Below, piece after piece: positions 7,477 through 15,764 of a stretch of 42,449 nucleotides of DNA. Source of the stretch: Chlamydia sp. 17-3921. Lineage in GTDB: Bacteria > Chlamydiota > Chlamydiia > Chlamydiales > Chlamydiaceae. A program made the translations under genes and the position numbers. How positions within the stretch are numbered: the first letter of the stretch is position 1; every line of letters begins with the position of its first letter. Below the pieces are notes generated by a model, which was given only the letters and a program-made list of their open reading frames with translations, had not been told where the DNA came from and searched no databases. The DNA lies in NCBI RefSeq assembly GCF_902705545.1, contig NZ_CACSHH010000006.1, positions 1-42,449 on the forward strand, written 5' to 3'.

Positions 7477-8889
7477 TTAAAGCTGTTTTCTTTTGTTTTT
7501 TAATTTTGTTATTTGTGTTTTTCGTTTTCCTAGAGCTCCATAGCGACTCAAGAGGTCTTTGAGATATTTAATGGTGTACTCTTTTATTCTTCCTAAGTCT
7601 TTTCTTACGGCTATTTGTTTTTTTTCTAAAGCCTTAAGTTCTTTAGCATAAACCTCTTCGCGAAAGCAAAGAATCTTACGAATAGTTAGAGAGCCTAATT
7701 GTGCGATATCCGCTTTTGTTGGTGTTGGTAAATCAGAGATCCAAGGAGATAAAACTGAGAGAATTGTTTTATGAATATTTTCTTGAGAGATTTTATTTTC
7801 TTGAGATAGTTTTTTTCTTACAAGGTCATAAAGTTTATGTTTAATAAAAAAATATTCTAGAGTTTTATGAAAATGTTCTTGTTCTAGTTGATCTGATAAA
7901 AGTTGTAGTTCTTTTTGCAGATATCCTTGTAAAGCTTCTGTGTGTAATTTCAATATTGTCGAAATAGTGCACTCTATAGGCTTATTATTGTAAATTGCTG
8001 TTGGTCTAGAAAAAAGCTCTACCTGACATTCTGTGTGTTCAAATAGTAAAGGAAGAATATCTTTTGCATGTACGCCTTTTGGTAATTTAATTTCTATGTG
8101 GGGAAGATCTGTAGAGAAGTCCTGAATGTTATCTATTTTAAAAACGCCTCGTTTTGCTGCATTTTCTATAGAGTGAATGAGAGATTCTGTTGTTGTTGAA
8201 GGACAGATTTCCTGAATCAACAAAGTTTTATCATCGATAATATTAATCGTTGCACGAAGAAGCACAGAACCTAGGCCATCTTGATAATTTGTTGGATCCA
8301 TAGATCCTCCAGAAAGGAAATCTGGAAAAAGGGTAAAAGGACAATTTTTTAATATTTTAATTTGGGCTTGAAGTAATTCTACAAAGTTATGAGGAAAGAT
8401 TTTTGTCGTCATTCCAACAGCAATGCCATCGACACCATGTAGTAATAATAGGGGAAGTTTTGATGGAAGAATATCCGGCTCTTTTTCTCTGCCATCATAA
8501 GAGTCGTGGACAGTCATTAAATCTGTATTGAAAAGGGTTTCTTTTGCAATAGGGCTAAGACGAGCCTCTATATAACGAGCTGCTGCATGGGGATCTCCTG
8601 TTAGAGGGTTCCCGAAATTTCCTTGAGTCTCGATGAGATAGCCCTTATTTGCAAGAACAACAAGAGCTTCTATAATGGGGGCATCTCCATGAGGATGAAG
8701 AGCCATTGTTCTCCCTGCAATATTAGCAACTTTATGCATTTTGCCATCATCCATGCGAAATAGAGTCCACAATAATCGGCGTTGTACAGGCTTTAGTCCA
8801 TCGAGTACGTGAGGAATAGCTCTTTCTAAAATTACGTATGAAGCGTAATGCATAAAATGAATTTTAAAAAGTTGAGAGATGTCGCACAT
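7477..8889 (-). CDS. Short type II topoisomerase subunit A (GyrA_2 / ParC-like)
   Basis: A 470-residue type IIA topoisomerase A subunit. The catalytic tyrosine is Y106 in HAAARYIEARLSP; around it are DGLKPVQRRLLW, ANIAGRTMALHPHGD and GNFGNPLTGDP. It has the winged-helix, tower and coiled-coil core (LEKKQIAVRKDLGRIKEY) but stops there. The C-terminal DNA-wrapping beta-pinwheel of GyrA or ParC, normally 250-350 residues, is absent, so strand passage without gyrase-like wrapping is expected. It starts two bases after the stop of the partner B subunit, as one transcriptional unit. It corresponds to C. trachomatis CT660 (gyrA_2/parC); true gyrA and gyrB lie elsewhere in chlamydial genomes. A topoisomerase IV-like decatenase is the most likely role. 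Confidence 0.9.
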   Translation of the reverse strand: MCDISQLFKIHFMHYASYVILERAIPHVLDGLKPVQRRLLWTLFRMDDGKMHKVANIAGRTMALHPHGDAPIIEALVVLANKGYLIETQGNFGNPLTGDPHAAARYIEARLSPIAKETLFNTDLMTVHDSYDGREKEPDILPSKLPLLLLHGVDGIAVGMTTKIFPHNFVELLQAQIKILKNCPFTLFPDFLSGGSMDPTNYQDGLGSVLLRATINIIDDKTLLIQEICPSTTTESLIHSIENAAKRGVFKIDNIQDFSTDLPHIEIKLPKGVHAKDILPLLFEHTECQVELFSRPTAIYNNKPIECTISTILKLHTEALQGYLQKELQLLSDQLEQEHFHKTLEYFFIKHKLYDLVRKKLSQENKISQENIHKTILSVLSPWISDLPTPTKADIAQLGSLTIRKILCFREEVYAKELKALEKKQIAVRKDLGRIKEYTIKYLKDLLSRYGALGKRKTQITKLKNKRKQL

Positions 8890-8891
8890 GT

Positions 8892-10694
8892 TTATAAATC
8901 TGTGATGAGGTTATCTAAAATGAACTGTTTTCTCTCTTTTGTATTTTTTCCCATGTAAAATTGTAGCATGGAAGAGAGTCCTTCTGGTTCTGTTATGGTG
9001 ACGGGAGCTAGGCGTATGTCAGATCCTATGAAAGCTTTAAATTCTTTAGGAGAGATTTCTCCAAGACCTTTGAATCTTGTGATTTCTAGAGATTCTTTTT
9101 TTTCAAGGCATTGTATAGCGTTTGCTTTTTCTTGTTCTGAGTAACAGTAAAGAGTTTTTTCTTTATTACGCACTTTAAATAAGGGTGTTTCTAGAATAAA
9201 AAGATGTTGATCTTCTATAAGATGAAGGAAGGTTTTTAAGAAAAAGGTGATTAAAAGATTGCGGATATGCATTCCGTCTACGTCGGCATCTGTTGCTAGA
9301 ATAATTTTATTATAACGCAATTGTTGAGGGCCATTTTTAGTAAAACCTAAAGCTGTTGCAAGATAGAATAGCTCGTCATTTTTATACATTTTTGCTTCTT
9401 CCAAAGAGAAGACGTTCATAGGTTTTCCTCGGAGGGAAAACACAGCTTGGGTATGAGGATCCCTAGAAGCTAGAATAGATGCTGAAGCGGATTCTCCTTC
9501 TGTTACAAATATAGATGTTGCATCTCTGTAAAGAGACATCTCATTATAATGGAATTTGCAATCTCGTAACTTTGGGATTTTATAATGAACCTTTTTTTGT
9601 TTCTCTTTTAACTCTTGTTTGATGAATTGAAGGCTTTTTCGTATTTTTTCATTAGTTTTTATTTTTTCTAACAATAACTTTGCGGTAAGTTTATTCTGAC
9701 GTAGGGATGATACGATTCCTTCTTTGATTTCTTTGATCAAAGATGTTCGTATTTGGGTATTACTGAGTTTGTTTTTTGTTTGAGATTCAAAAATAGGAGA
9801 GGCAATTTTTATAGCTATGCATCCAGTAAGTCCTTCTCGAATGTCATTTGTTGTAAAGGTTTTTCCGAAAAATTCATTAATACCTTTCACAACAGCTTCT
9901 TTAAATGCACTTAAATGAGTCCCTCCATCTAGAGTTTCTTGACCGTTGACGAAAGAAAAATAACGTTCTCCATTATTTAAGTGTGTGAAAAGAAAGGAAA
10001 GGTTATCTCGTTGAAAAAAAATAGGAGAATATAGTGCTCCTTGAGGAACCTCTTCTTTAAAAAGGTCTTTAAGTCCTTCTTTGGAAGAAAAAGACTCATG
10101 ATTGAAACTAATTTCTAATCCTGGGTTTAGGTAAGTATACTGACGAACCTTTTTTCTTAAAAAATCGTGATTAAAATGGAAATGTTCAAAGATACTTATA
10201 TCTGGAGTAAAAGATATCTCAGTTCCATCAGGATCTTTTGTAGTCCCTTGTTGGGATTCCTGAAGAATCCCTTTGTGAAACCTTACGGAGTGATATTTTT
10301 TCTTGCGGACAGAACGAATAAAAAATTTATCTGCTAGAGCATTAACCGCTTTAAGACCTACTCCATTTAATCCTACAGAATAATGGAAAACATCCTGAGT
10401 ATATTTTGCTCCTGTATTGATTTTAGAAACACAATCTATGAGCTTCCCTAGAGGGATTCCACGCCCTTGGTCTCGAATTGTAACACTATGCTCATTACAA
10501 ACAATTTCTAAAGATTTTCCATAACCCATGATGAATTCATCAATAGCATTGTCAACAACTTCCTTAAACAGTGTGTAAATACCATCTTCTGGTTGAGACC
10601 CATCTCCTAATCTACCAATATACATCCCTGCTCGTAAGCGAATGTGATCTAAGGAGGCTAGAGAGATAATACTAGCTTCTGTGTATGCTGTCAT
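8892..10694 (-). CDS. Type II topoisomerase subunit B (GyrB_2 / ParE-like)
   Basis: A 600-residue partner of the adjacent A subunit. The N-terminal GHKL ATPase shows FKEVVDNAIDEF, RDQGRGIPLG and VGLNGVGLKAVNALADKF; the transducer follows with the QTKNKLSNTQIRT block. The TOPRIM domain has TEGESASASILASRD, SLRGKPMNVF and the metal-binding DADVDGMHIRNLL, then RFKGLGEISPKEF. The usual EGDSAGG of GyrB/ParE is here EGESASA, keeping the catalytic Glu. Length fits ParE without the GyrB insertion. It is transcribed leftward, divergent from hemA. It corresponds to C. trachomatis CT661. Confidence 0.9.
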   Translation of the reverse strand: MTAYTEASIISLASLDHIRLRAGMYIGRLGDGSQPEDGIYTLFKEVVDNAIDEFIMGYGKSLEIVCNEHSVTIRDQGRGIPLGKLIDCVSKINTGAKYTQDVFHYSVGLNGVGLKAVNALADKFFIRSVRKKKYHSVRFHKGILQESQQGTTKDPDGTEISFTPDISIFEHFHFNHDFLRKKVRQYTYLNPGLEISFNHESFSSKEGLKDLFKEEVPQGALYSPIFFQRDNLSFLFTHLNNGERYFSFVNGQETLDGGTHLSAFKEAVVKGINEFFGKTFTTNDIREGLTGCIAIKIASPIFESQTKNKLSNTQIRTSLIKEIKEGIVSSLRQNKLTAKLLLEKIKTNEKIRKSLQFIKQELKEKQKKVHYKIPKLRDCKFHYNEMSLYRDATSIFVTEGESASASILASRDPHTQAVFSLRGKPMNVFSLEEAKMYKNDELFYLATALGFTKNGPQQLRYNKIILATDADVDGMHIRNLLITFFLKTFLHLIEDQHLFILETPLFKVRNKEKTLYCYSEQEKANAIQCLEKKESLEITRFKGLGEISPKEFKAFIGSDIRLAPVTITEPEGLSSMLQFYMGKNTKERKQFILDNLITDL

Positions 10695-10992
10695 GATTGT
10701 CTATGTTGGTCTTTTTGGAAATGTAATGTAAATGGTTAGATTTTGTATTTAAAAGATCGAAATGTTCTAACGTTTTGTTCTTAAGAATGAAGTGTCTTAG
10801 GCGAATCCTACTATATTTCCTTTTTCCGGTTCAAGTATTGAAGGCTAGAGTTTTCCCTGTCTGAAGAAGATCTTTTTGAAAGCATGAGTGCAATTTAATA
10901 GCATCTAATGTTCTATTCGTCTATATAGCAGTGGAGTTTTTGTTCGTAAGTTTTCTGTCTCTTAGTTTTTTAAAAACATCTAAATAGTGCTT
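10695..10992. other. Divergent intergenic region, topoisomerase pair / hemA
   Basis: About 298 bases that must hold promoters for both the leftward topoisomerase operon and rightward hemA. I found no hexamer pair good enough to call, no stem-loop with a U tract and no credible small reading frame. The sequence is AT-rich with no strong repeats. Confidence 0.6.
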
Positions 10993-12012
10993 ATGGTATT
11001 GGGGGTTGTTGGAGTCAGTTATCGTGAGGCTGAATTAAAAGATCGAGAACGTGTTATTTTATTATTAGAAGCTTTAGAAACAGATCCTTGTTTGTTGCAA
11101 AGAGTTTTCGGTCCAAATAGTGCATTTATACTCTTGCTAACTTGTCATAGAGCAGAAATTTATTATTACTCTGAAAATCCTGAATTATCATTATCTGCTT
11201 TTCTTTTTCAGTATACAGTGTTAGGAGTTTCTCCTTATAGTTATCAGGGATGTGCATGTTTTGAACACCTTTTTCGAGTCACAAGTGGTGTCGATAGTTT
11301 GATCTTAGGAGAAACTGAAATTCAAGGTCAGGTAAAACGAGCATATCTTAAAGCTGCTTCTTCGCGTCAACTTCCTTTTGATTTACATTTTTTATTTCAA
11401 AAAGCGCTTAAAGAAGGAAAAACTTTGCGTTCTCGCGTATCTTTTCCTTCGTCAGAAGCTTCCATGGAATCTGTTGTTTTGGAAATTATACGTATGTATG
11501 GCAAATCCAAAAAATCAACATTACTATTTGTTGGGTATTCTGAAATTAATCGGAAAATTGCTACTAGTTTGTACAACATGGGTTTTCTTCAAATCACATT
11601 TTGTTCTCGTCAAATAGTGAAGCCGCCTTATGCTACAATCTCTCATTCGGATCTTTCTTTTCGAGATTCTTATGAAATAATTTTCTTTGGTTCTGCAAAA
11701 TTACCAAAGTATTTCTGTAACTTTTCTTTAGAAAGTTTGTCTTCAATTCCTAATCGTTTGATCTTTGATTTCAATGTACCTCGCACATTTTTGTGGCAAG
11801 ATAATCTTAAGGAAATCATATATTTCGATATGGACTTTATCAGTAAGGGTATTCAAAAAAAATTACAGAAGAACAAGCTTTGTATAGATGCAAAAAAATT
11901 TTCATTAGATTTAACTGCAAAGAAACAATGGGAAATTTATCAGAAAAAAAGTTTTCATATATTTCAGAATAAGATTTTTCATTCTCATCAGAATTCTGTT
12001 GTAAGCCATTGA
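10993..12012 (+). CDS. hemA: Glutamyl-tRNA reductase HemA (short form)
   Basis: Reduces glutamyl-tRNA(Glu) to glutamate-1-semialdehyde with NADPH, the first committed step of C5 haem synthesis. The catalytic cysteine is C51 in LLTCHRAEIYYY. GETEIQGQVKRAY and FQKALKEGKTLRS follow in the catalytic domain, and a divergent NADPH-binding domain (TLLFVGYSEINRKIATSLYN) comes next. At 339 residues it is about 80 shorter than typical enzymes. The C-terminal helical dimerisation domain seems reduced to the KQWEIYQKKSFH segment, as in the other chlamydial HemA I remember. The ATG at 10993 is preferred to a GTG two codons upstream because related proteins begin MVLGVVG. No clear Shine-Dalgarno is present. 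Confidence 0.9.
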   Translation: MVLGVVGVSYREAELKDRERVILLLEALETDPCLLQRVFGPNSAFILLLTCHRAEIYYYSENPELSLSAFLFQYTVLGVSPYSYQGCACFEHLFRVTSGVDSLILGETEIQGQVKRAYLKAASSRQLPFDLHFLFQKALKEGKTLRSRVSFPSSEASMESVVLEIIRMYGKSKKSTLLFVGYSEINRKIATSLYNMGFLQITFCSRQIVKPPYATISHSDLSFRDSYEIIFFGSAKLPKYFCNFSLESLSSIPNRLIFDFNVPRTFLWQDNLKEIIYFDMDFISKGIQKKLQKNKLCIDAKKFSLDLTAKKQWEIYQKKSFHIFQNKIFHSHQNSVVSH

Positions 12013-12035
12013 TTCTTTAACTTCTAATTCATCTC

Positions 12036-12064
12036 TTGACATATACGGCTATCGAAAATACTCT
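12036..12064 (+). promoter_or_regulatory. Candidate sigma-66 promoter for the scc4-cds operon
   Basis: A perfect -35 TTGACA (12036-12041) and TACTCT (12059-12064) with a 17-base spacer. The predicted start near 12071 leaves a 265-base leader before scc4. The -10 is a weak match, so a closer promoter in the leader is possible. Confidence 0.4.
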
Positions 12065-12072
12065 AGGCTTTC

Positions 12073-12098
12073 ATTGGGGGATCTGCAGTTTCTCCAAT
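12073..12098 (+). promoter_or_regulatory. 5' stem-loop in the scc4 leader
   Basis: ATTGGGGGA (12073-12081) pairs over 9 bp, including two G-U pairs, with TTCTCCAAT (12090-12098) around an 8-base loop. It would lie within the first few bases of a transcript from the promoter at 12036-12064. It lacks a following U tract, so it is not a terminator. It may protect the 5' end or regulate the leader. Confidence 0.35.
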
Positions 12099-12337
12099 AA
12101 ATATGAGCAAAGCTTTGAAAAGCTAGAGTCATTAGTTTGCACATAAAGTCAGTTTATTTTTTCTTAGAGCTGTTCTTTATAGTGAAAAGGATGAAAAAAA
12201 ATTCTTAATGTTGTTTATAGAAACAAGAAATCGTTTTTATTTTTAAAGCTTGGATTGGCTTAACTTGGTTTAAGAAATAAAGAAGCGGTCTCTATAAAAG
12301 AGCCTGCTGATTCCTGCACAAAAAAAGACGACAGGCT

Positions 12338-12736
12338 ATGCTGGAGAAATTGATAAAAAACTTTGCCACGTATATGGGTATAACGTCAACCCTCGAGTTT
12401 GATGCAGATGGAGCCTATGTCTTACCCTTGGGTGAAGTTATCAAAGTTCGTGTTCAGCAGAATACAGACAGTGAAATAGTTTTAAGTTCTTCATTAGGGG
12501 TTCTTTCTCTTTCTGTAGATGTTAAAAAAGTCTATTTACAAATGATGGTGGCAAATTTCTTTGGGAGAGAGACCGGGGGTAGTGCTTTGGGACTAGATCC
12601 AGAAGGACAGGTCATGATGATTCGTAAATTTTCTGGAGATGTTTCTCCCGAAGACTTTGCGCAGCACATAGAAAGCTTTATGAATTTTTCAGAAGCTTGG
12701 CTGGAAGACTTGGGATTAAATCCACAACAAAAGTAG
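12338..12736 (+). CDS. scc4: Type III secretion chaperone Scc4 (CT663-like)
   Basis: A 132-residue CesT-fold class I-like chaperone: an N-terminal helix (LEKLIKNFATYMG), strands (YVLPLGEVIKVRVQQ, EIVLSSSLGVLSL), then a C-terminal acidic helix (PEDFAQHIESFMNFSEAWLE). In C. trachomatis Scc4 pairs with Scc1 to chaperone the gatekeeper CopN. It also binds the RNA polymerase beta flap and sigma-66 region 4, tying secretion to transcription. It opens the injectisome block and ends 22 bases before cdsD. The start has only a weak AGG upstream. Its position directly between hemA and cdsD matches CT663. Confidence 0.88.
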   Translation: MLEKLIKNFATYMGITSTLEFDADGAYVLPLGEVIKVRVQQNTDSEIVLSSSLGVLSLSVDVKKVYLQMMVANFFGRETGGSALGLDPEGQVMMIRKFSGDVSPEDFAQHIESFMNFSEAWLEDLGLNPQQK

Positions 12737-12758
12737 TAGATAGTAAAGGTACATAAAC

Positions 12759-15164
12759 ATGGCAGCACGGTTAATTATTGACAAAGGCCCTCTGTCTGGT
12801 GTGATTTTTGTTTTGGATGAAGGGACAAGTTGGTCCATAGGTAAAGATCCAAAATCTAACGATATTCCTATAGAGGATCCCACAGTTGCACTCTTGCAAG
12901 CAGTCATTGATAAAACAGGTAATAGCTACTTTATTACTAATATTGACGATGCTTTTCCTATACTAGTGAATGGACAAGAAATAACAGAAACAGTGCCTTT
13001 AAAAAATGCAGATATTCTTGCTTTTGGAAGTAATGAATATTCATTTTTTGTAGAGGCATTTGATTCTGAAGATGTTGTTTATGATTTTGCTTTTCCTGAG
13101 CAAAATTCTTCTAATGCTTTGGGAATTTCTGCCGATAATAATGAACAACAAAACACGATGTCGCCCACTGTAGAGCAAAAGTCTGTAAAAGAGGCTTCTC
13201 TTTCAAAGAAAAAAGCATCGTCTAAGGAAGAAAAAGTTACGCCCACTACAAAAGACCAAAAGCTTGCAGAAGCTTTTCTTTCATCAGCACAAACCAGTGA
13301 TACAAAGGCTAACAAAAAAAAAATAGATCTTAAGAAAACAAAAACTTCTCAAAAAGAAAAAGAACAAACCCAGGAACCTAAAAAGATTATGGAAGATAAC
13401 GGAGCTTCGTCTAATTCAAAATTGCCGCTGCCAGCTTCCACGACACCTCCCTCTTCAAAAACAGATAATTTGAAGACAGATGAAGTCGCTGATACAACAG
13501 ATCAAATAGCTTCTTCAGAAAATCTTGAGAAAAAACAATCTGGCGAGGAGGATTCTATAGATGAAATAGATGAAACTGAGGAAGAGGACTCTAAAAAAGA
13601 AACATCAGAAGACACAGAATCTGATGCTAAGATAGACCTCAGTGACGATCAAGATGGTGAAAAAGAAGAAGAGATAAGTGATTCCGATAAATCTGAAAAG
13701 AAAAATGTTCTTGCTCCTTTTAATGTTCAAGATTTGTTTCGGTTTGATCAGGGAATTTTTCTTGCAGAAGTTAATGATGGCGCTCACAACAATGTTTCCA
13801 TAGATTTTTCTCAACCTCCAAGATTTTTACTTAAAGTTCTTGCCGGAGCGAATATTGGTGCAGAGTATTATCTAGAATCTGGGAAGTCTTATATTTTAGG
13901 GGCGGATCCCGCAGTTTGCGATATAGTCTTCAGTGATTTAAGTGTTTCTCATAAGCATGCAAAAATTACTGTTGGATCAGATGAGGCTGTTCTTATAGAA
14001 GATCTGGGTAGTAAAAACGGGGTTATTGTTGAAAGTAGGAAAATAGAGCACTCTTCTACGTTAACGTCGAATCAAGTTGTTGCCTTGGGAACAACTTTAT
14101 TTTTATTAATAGATCATCAGGCTCCGGCAGATACAATTGTCGCAGCTTTTGCTTCTGAAGATTATGGTTTGTTTGGTCGCCCTCAGGATGCTGAAGCTAT
14201 AGCAAAACAAGCTGCTCAAGAAGAGGAAGAAAAACAAAAACGAGCAACGCTTCCTACAGGATCGTTTATATTAACGTTATTTATAGGTGGCTTAGCGATT
14301 CTTTTTGGTGTGGGAACTGCATCACTGTTTCATACTAAAGAAATTATTCCTTTGGAAAATATCAATTATCAAGAAGACCTTGAAAGGATAACACATCAAT
14401 TCCCTTCAGTTCGTTGTACATTTAATGATGGAAATGGTCAGCTTTTTTTAATAGGACATGTGAAAAATAGCATAGACAAAAGCGAGCTCCTTTACAAAGT
14501 AGATACTTTAGCTTTTGTTAAAGCTGTAGATGATAATGTTATTGATGACGAGGCTGTTTGGCAAGAAATGAATATACTATTGTCAAAACGTCCGGAGTTT
14601 AAGGGGATCAATATGAGTTCTCCAGAACCTGGAAAGTTTGTGATTACCGGTTACGTTAAAACGACAGAACAAGCTGGTTGTCTTATAGATTATTTAAATC
14701 TTCATTTTAACTATCTTTCTCTTCTAGAAAACAAGGTAATTGTAGAAACACAGATGTTAAAAGCTATAGCAGGCCAGTTACTTCAAAATGGTTTTGCAAA
14801 TATCCAAGTAGCTTTTGTAAACGGTGAGGTTATTCTTACTGGCTATGTTAATAATGATGCTGCAGAAAAATTTCGTACTGTAGTGGAAGAATTATCAAAT
14901 ATTCCTGGTGTTCGTTTGGTGAAAAACTTTGCTGTGTTATTGCCAGCAGAAGAAGGCATAATAGATTTAAATCTTCGCCATCCTAATCGTTATCGTGTTA
15001 CAGGATATTCTAAATATGGAGATGTAAGTATCAATGTAGTCGTTAATGGTAAAATTTTAACTCGTGGAGACCTTATAGATGGTATGACGGTAACTAGCAT
15101 TCAACCAAATACTATCTTTTTAGAAAGGGAAGGGTTGAAATATAAAATAGACTACAATAAATAG
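12759..15164 (+). CDS. cdsD: Type III inner-membrane ring protein CdsD (SctD) with two FHA domains
   Basis: An 801-residue bitopic ring protein. FHA1 (about residues 5-95) is followed by an acidic Lys/Glu/Ser-rich linker (about 108-315) and FHA2 (about 355-450). One membrane helix (about 502-522, FILTLFIGGLAILFGVGTAS) leads to a periplasmic half with repeated ring-building modules (three strand-rich segments ending near VILTGYV). FHA2 keeps SVSHKH and SKNG, the SH and NG pairs of phosphothreonine-binding FHA domains. FHA1 lacks the SH pair and looks non-binding. Orthologous C. pneumoniae CdsD was reported to be phosphorylated by PknD. SctD proteins elsewhere are about 400 residues; the extra N-terminal FHA and linker are a chlamydial elaboration. 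It connects with the CdsJ ring and the CdsC secretin. Confidence 0.92.
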   Translation: MAARLIIDKGPLSGVIFVLDEGTSWSIGKDPKSNDIPIEDPTVALLQAVIDKTGNSYFITNIDDAFPILVNGQEITETVPLKNADILAFGSNEYSFFVEAFDSEDVVYDFAFPEQNSSNALGISADNNEQQNTMSPTVEQKSVKEASLSKKKASSKEEKVTPTTKDQKLAEAFLSSAQTSDTKANKKKIDLKKTKTSQKEKEQTQEPKKIMEDNGASSNSKLPLPASTTPPSSKTDNLKTDEVADTTDQIASSENLEKKQSGEEDSIDEIDETEEEDSKKETSEDTESDAKIDLSDDQDGEKEEEISDSDKSEKKNVLAPFNVQDLFRFDQGIFLAEVNDGAHNNVSIDFSQPPRFLLKVLAGANIGAEYYLESGKSYILGADPAVCDIVFSDLSVSHKHAKITVGSDEAVLIEDLGSKNGVIVESRKIEHSSTLTSNQVVALGTTLFLLIDHQAPADTIVAAFASEDYGLFGRPQDAEAIAKQAAQEEEEKQKRATLPTGSFILTLFIGGLAILFGVGTASLFHTKEIIPLENINYQEDLERITHQFPSVRCTFNDGNGQLFLIGHVKNSIDKSELLYKVDTLAFVKAVDDNVIDDEAVWQEMNILLSKRPEFKGINMSSPEPGKFVITGYVKTTEQAGCLIDYLNLHFNYLSLLENKVIVETQMLKAIAGQLLQNGFANIQVAFVNGEVILTGYVNNDAAEKFRTVVEELSNIPGVRLVKNFAVLLPAEEGIIDLNLRHPNRYRVTGYSKYGDVSINVVVNGKILTRGDLIDGMTVTSIQPNTIFLEREGLKYKIDYNK

Positions 15165-15210
15165 TTAATTATCAAGACTTATTAATTTTTTATATTTGGG
15201 AAAGTATTTT

Positions 15211-15462
15211 ATGTTTAATATGGAAAATTTTTCAGCAAAAGAAGAAAAACCTTCTCAGGTGCTGTTCGATTTAGAAAAAGATATGCAAGATTTGAGCAAA
15301 GCTCAAGAAATAAAGGCGAGTGTGCAAGATAAAGTCCAAAGATTAAACTCCTCGTTACGAGAAGGTTCTGATAAAGAATCTTTCGAAAAGCAACAAGCCT
15401 TGTTAGCAGGATATCTGGCCCTACAAAAGGTTTTAGGGCGGATTAACCGTAAAATGATGTAA
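15211..15462 (+). CDS. cdsE: Type III needle chaperone CdsE (SctE-like)
   Basis: An 83-residue, highly charged, almost wholly helical protein (DLEKDMQDLSKAQEIKASVQ; FEKQQALLAGYLALQKVLGR). It is positioned immediately before the needle gene, like YscE/PscE, which with YscG/PscG hold needle subunits monomeric in the cytosol. The frame is open from a TTG at 15196, but the ATG at 15211 has GGGAAAG six bases upstream and is the correct start. It corresponds to C. trachomatis CT665. The chaperone role is inferred from size, predicted helices and neighbours CdsF and CdsG. Confidence 0.85.
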   Translation: MFNMENFSAKEEKPSQVLFDLEKDMQDLSKAQEIKASVQDKVQRLNSSLREGSDKESFEKQQALLAGYLALQKVLGRINRKMM

Positions 15463-15488
15463 GAGAATAAAGTAAGGGGAGAGTCTAT

Positions 15489-15746
15489 ATGGCTACTACT
15501 GGTAACAGTTGTTCAGCATTTAATTTCAATGAAATGCTAAATGGCGTATGTAAATACGTTCAGGGTGTACAACAATATTTAACGGAATTAGAAACGTCAA
15601 CGCAAGGTACTGTTGATTTAGGAACAATGTTTAATTTGCAATTTCGTATGCAAATTTTATCACAGTACATGGAATCCGTTTCCAATATCTTAACTGCTGT
15701 GAATACAGAAATGATCACAATGGCAAGAGCCGTTAAAGGAAGTTAA
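15489..15746 (+). CDS. cdsF: Type III needle subunit CdsF (SctF)
   Basis: An 85-residue needle protein with helix-turn-helix shape, no signal peptide, and a C-terminus (ILTAVNTEMITMARAVKGS) of the class that packs into the needle lumen. Two cysteines near the N-terminus (NSCSAFNFNEMLNGVCKYV, residues 8 and 20) are unusual for needle proteins. Disulfide bonding of CdsF in elementary bodies has been reported in C. trachomatis. A strong GGGGAGAG Shine-Dalgarno precedes the ATG, in keeping with the high dosage needed for a polymer subunit. It is flanked by its putative chaperones CdsE and CdsG. Confidence 0.93.
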   Translation: MATTGNSCSAFNFNEMLNGVCKYVQGVQQYLTELETSTQGTVDLGTMFNLQFRMQILSQYMESVSNILTAVNTEMITMARAVKGS

Positions 15747-15764
15747 TAATATAAGGAAAAGATT

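Larger units (their letters stand above)
12013..12337. other. Intergenic leader region upstream of the T3SS block
   Basis: A 325-base gap holding a candidate promoter (12036-12064), a stem-loop directly after it (12073-12098), and small perfect dyads AGCTTT/AAAGCT (12111-12124) and TTGTTT/AAACAA (12211-12226). No reading frame with a plausible start and composition is visible. It likely serves as promoter and long 5' leader of scc4-cdsD. Confidence 0.55.

Noticed and set aside
5162..10862. Shared 12-mer TTTTCCCTGTCT near 5163 and 10851
   Set aside because: Matches of this length are expected by chance in AT-rich sequence of this size.
12532..13315. Minus-strand open frames inside scc4 and cdsD
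   Set aside because: They lie antisense to well-supported genes, show no ribosome sites and have composition typical of reverse-complement shadows.
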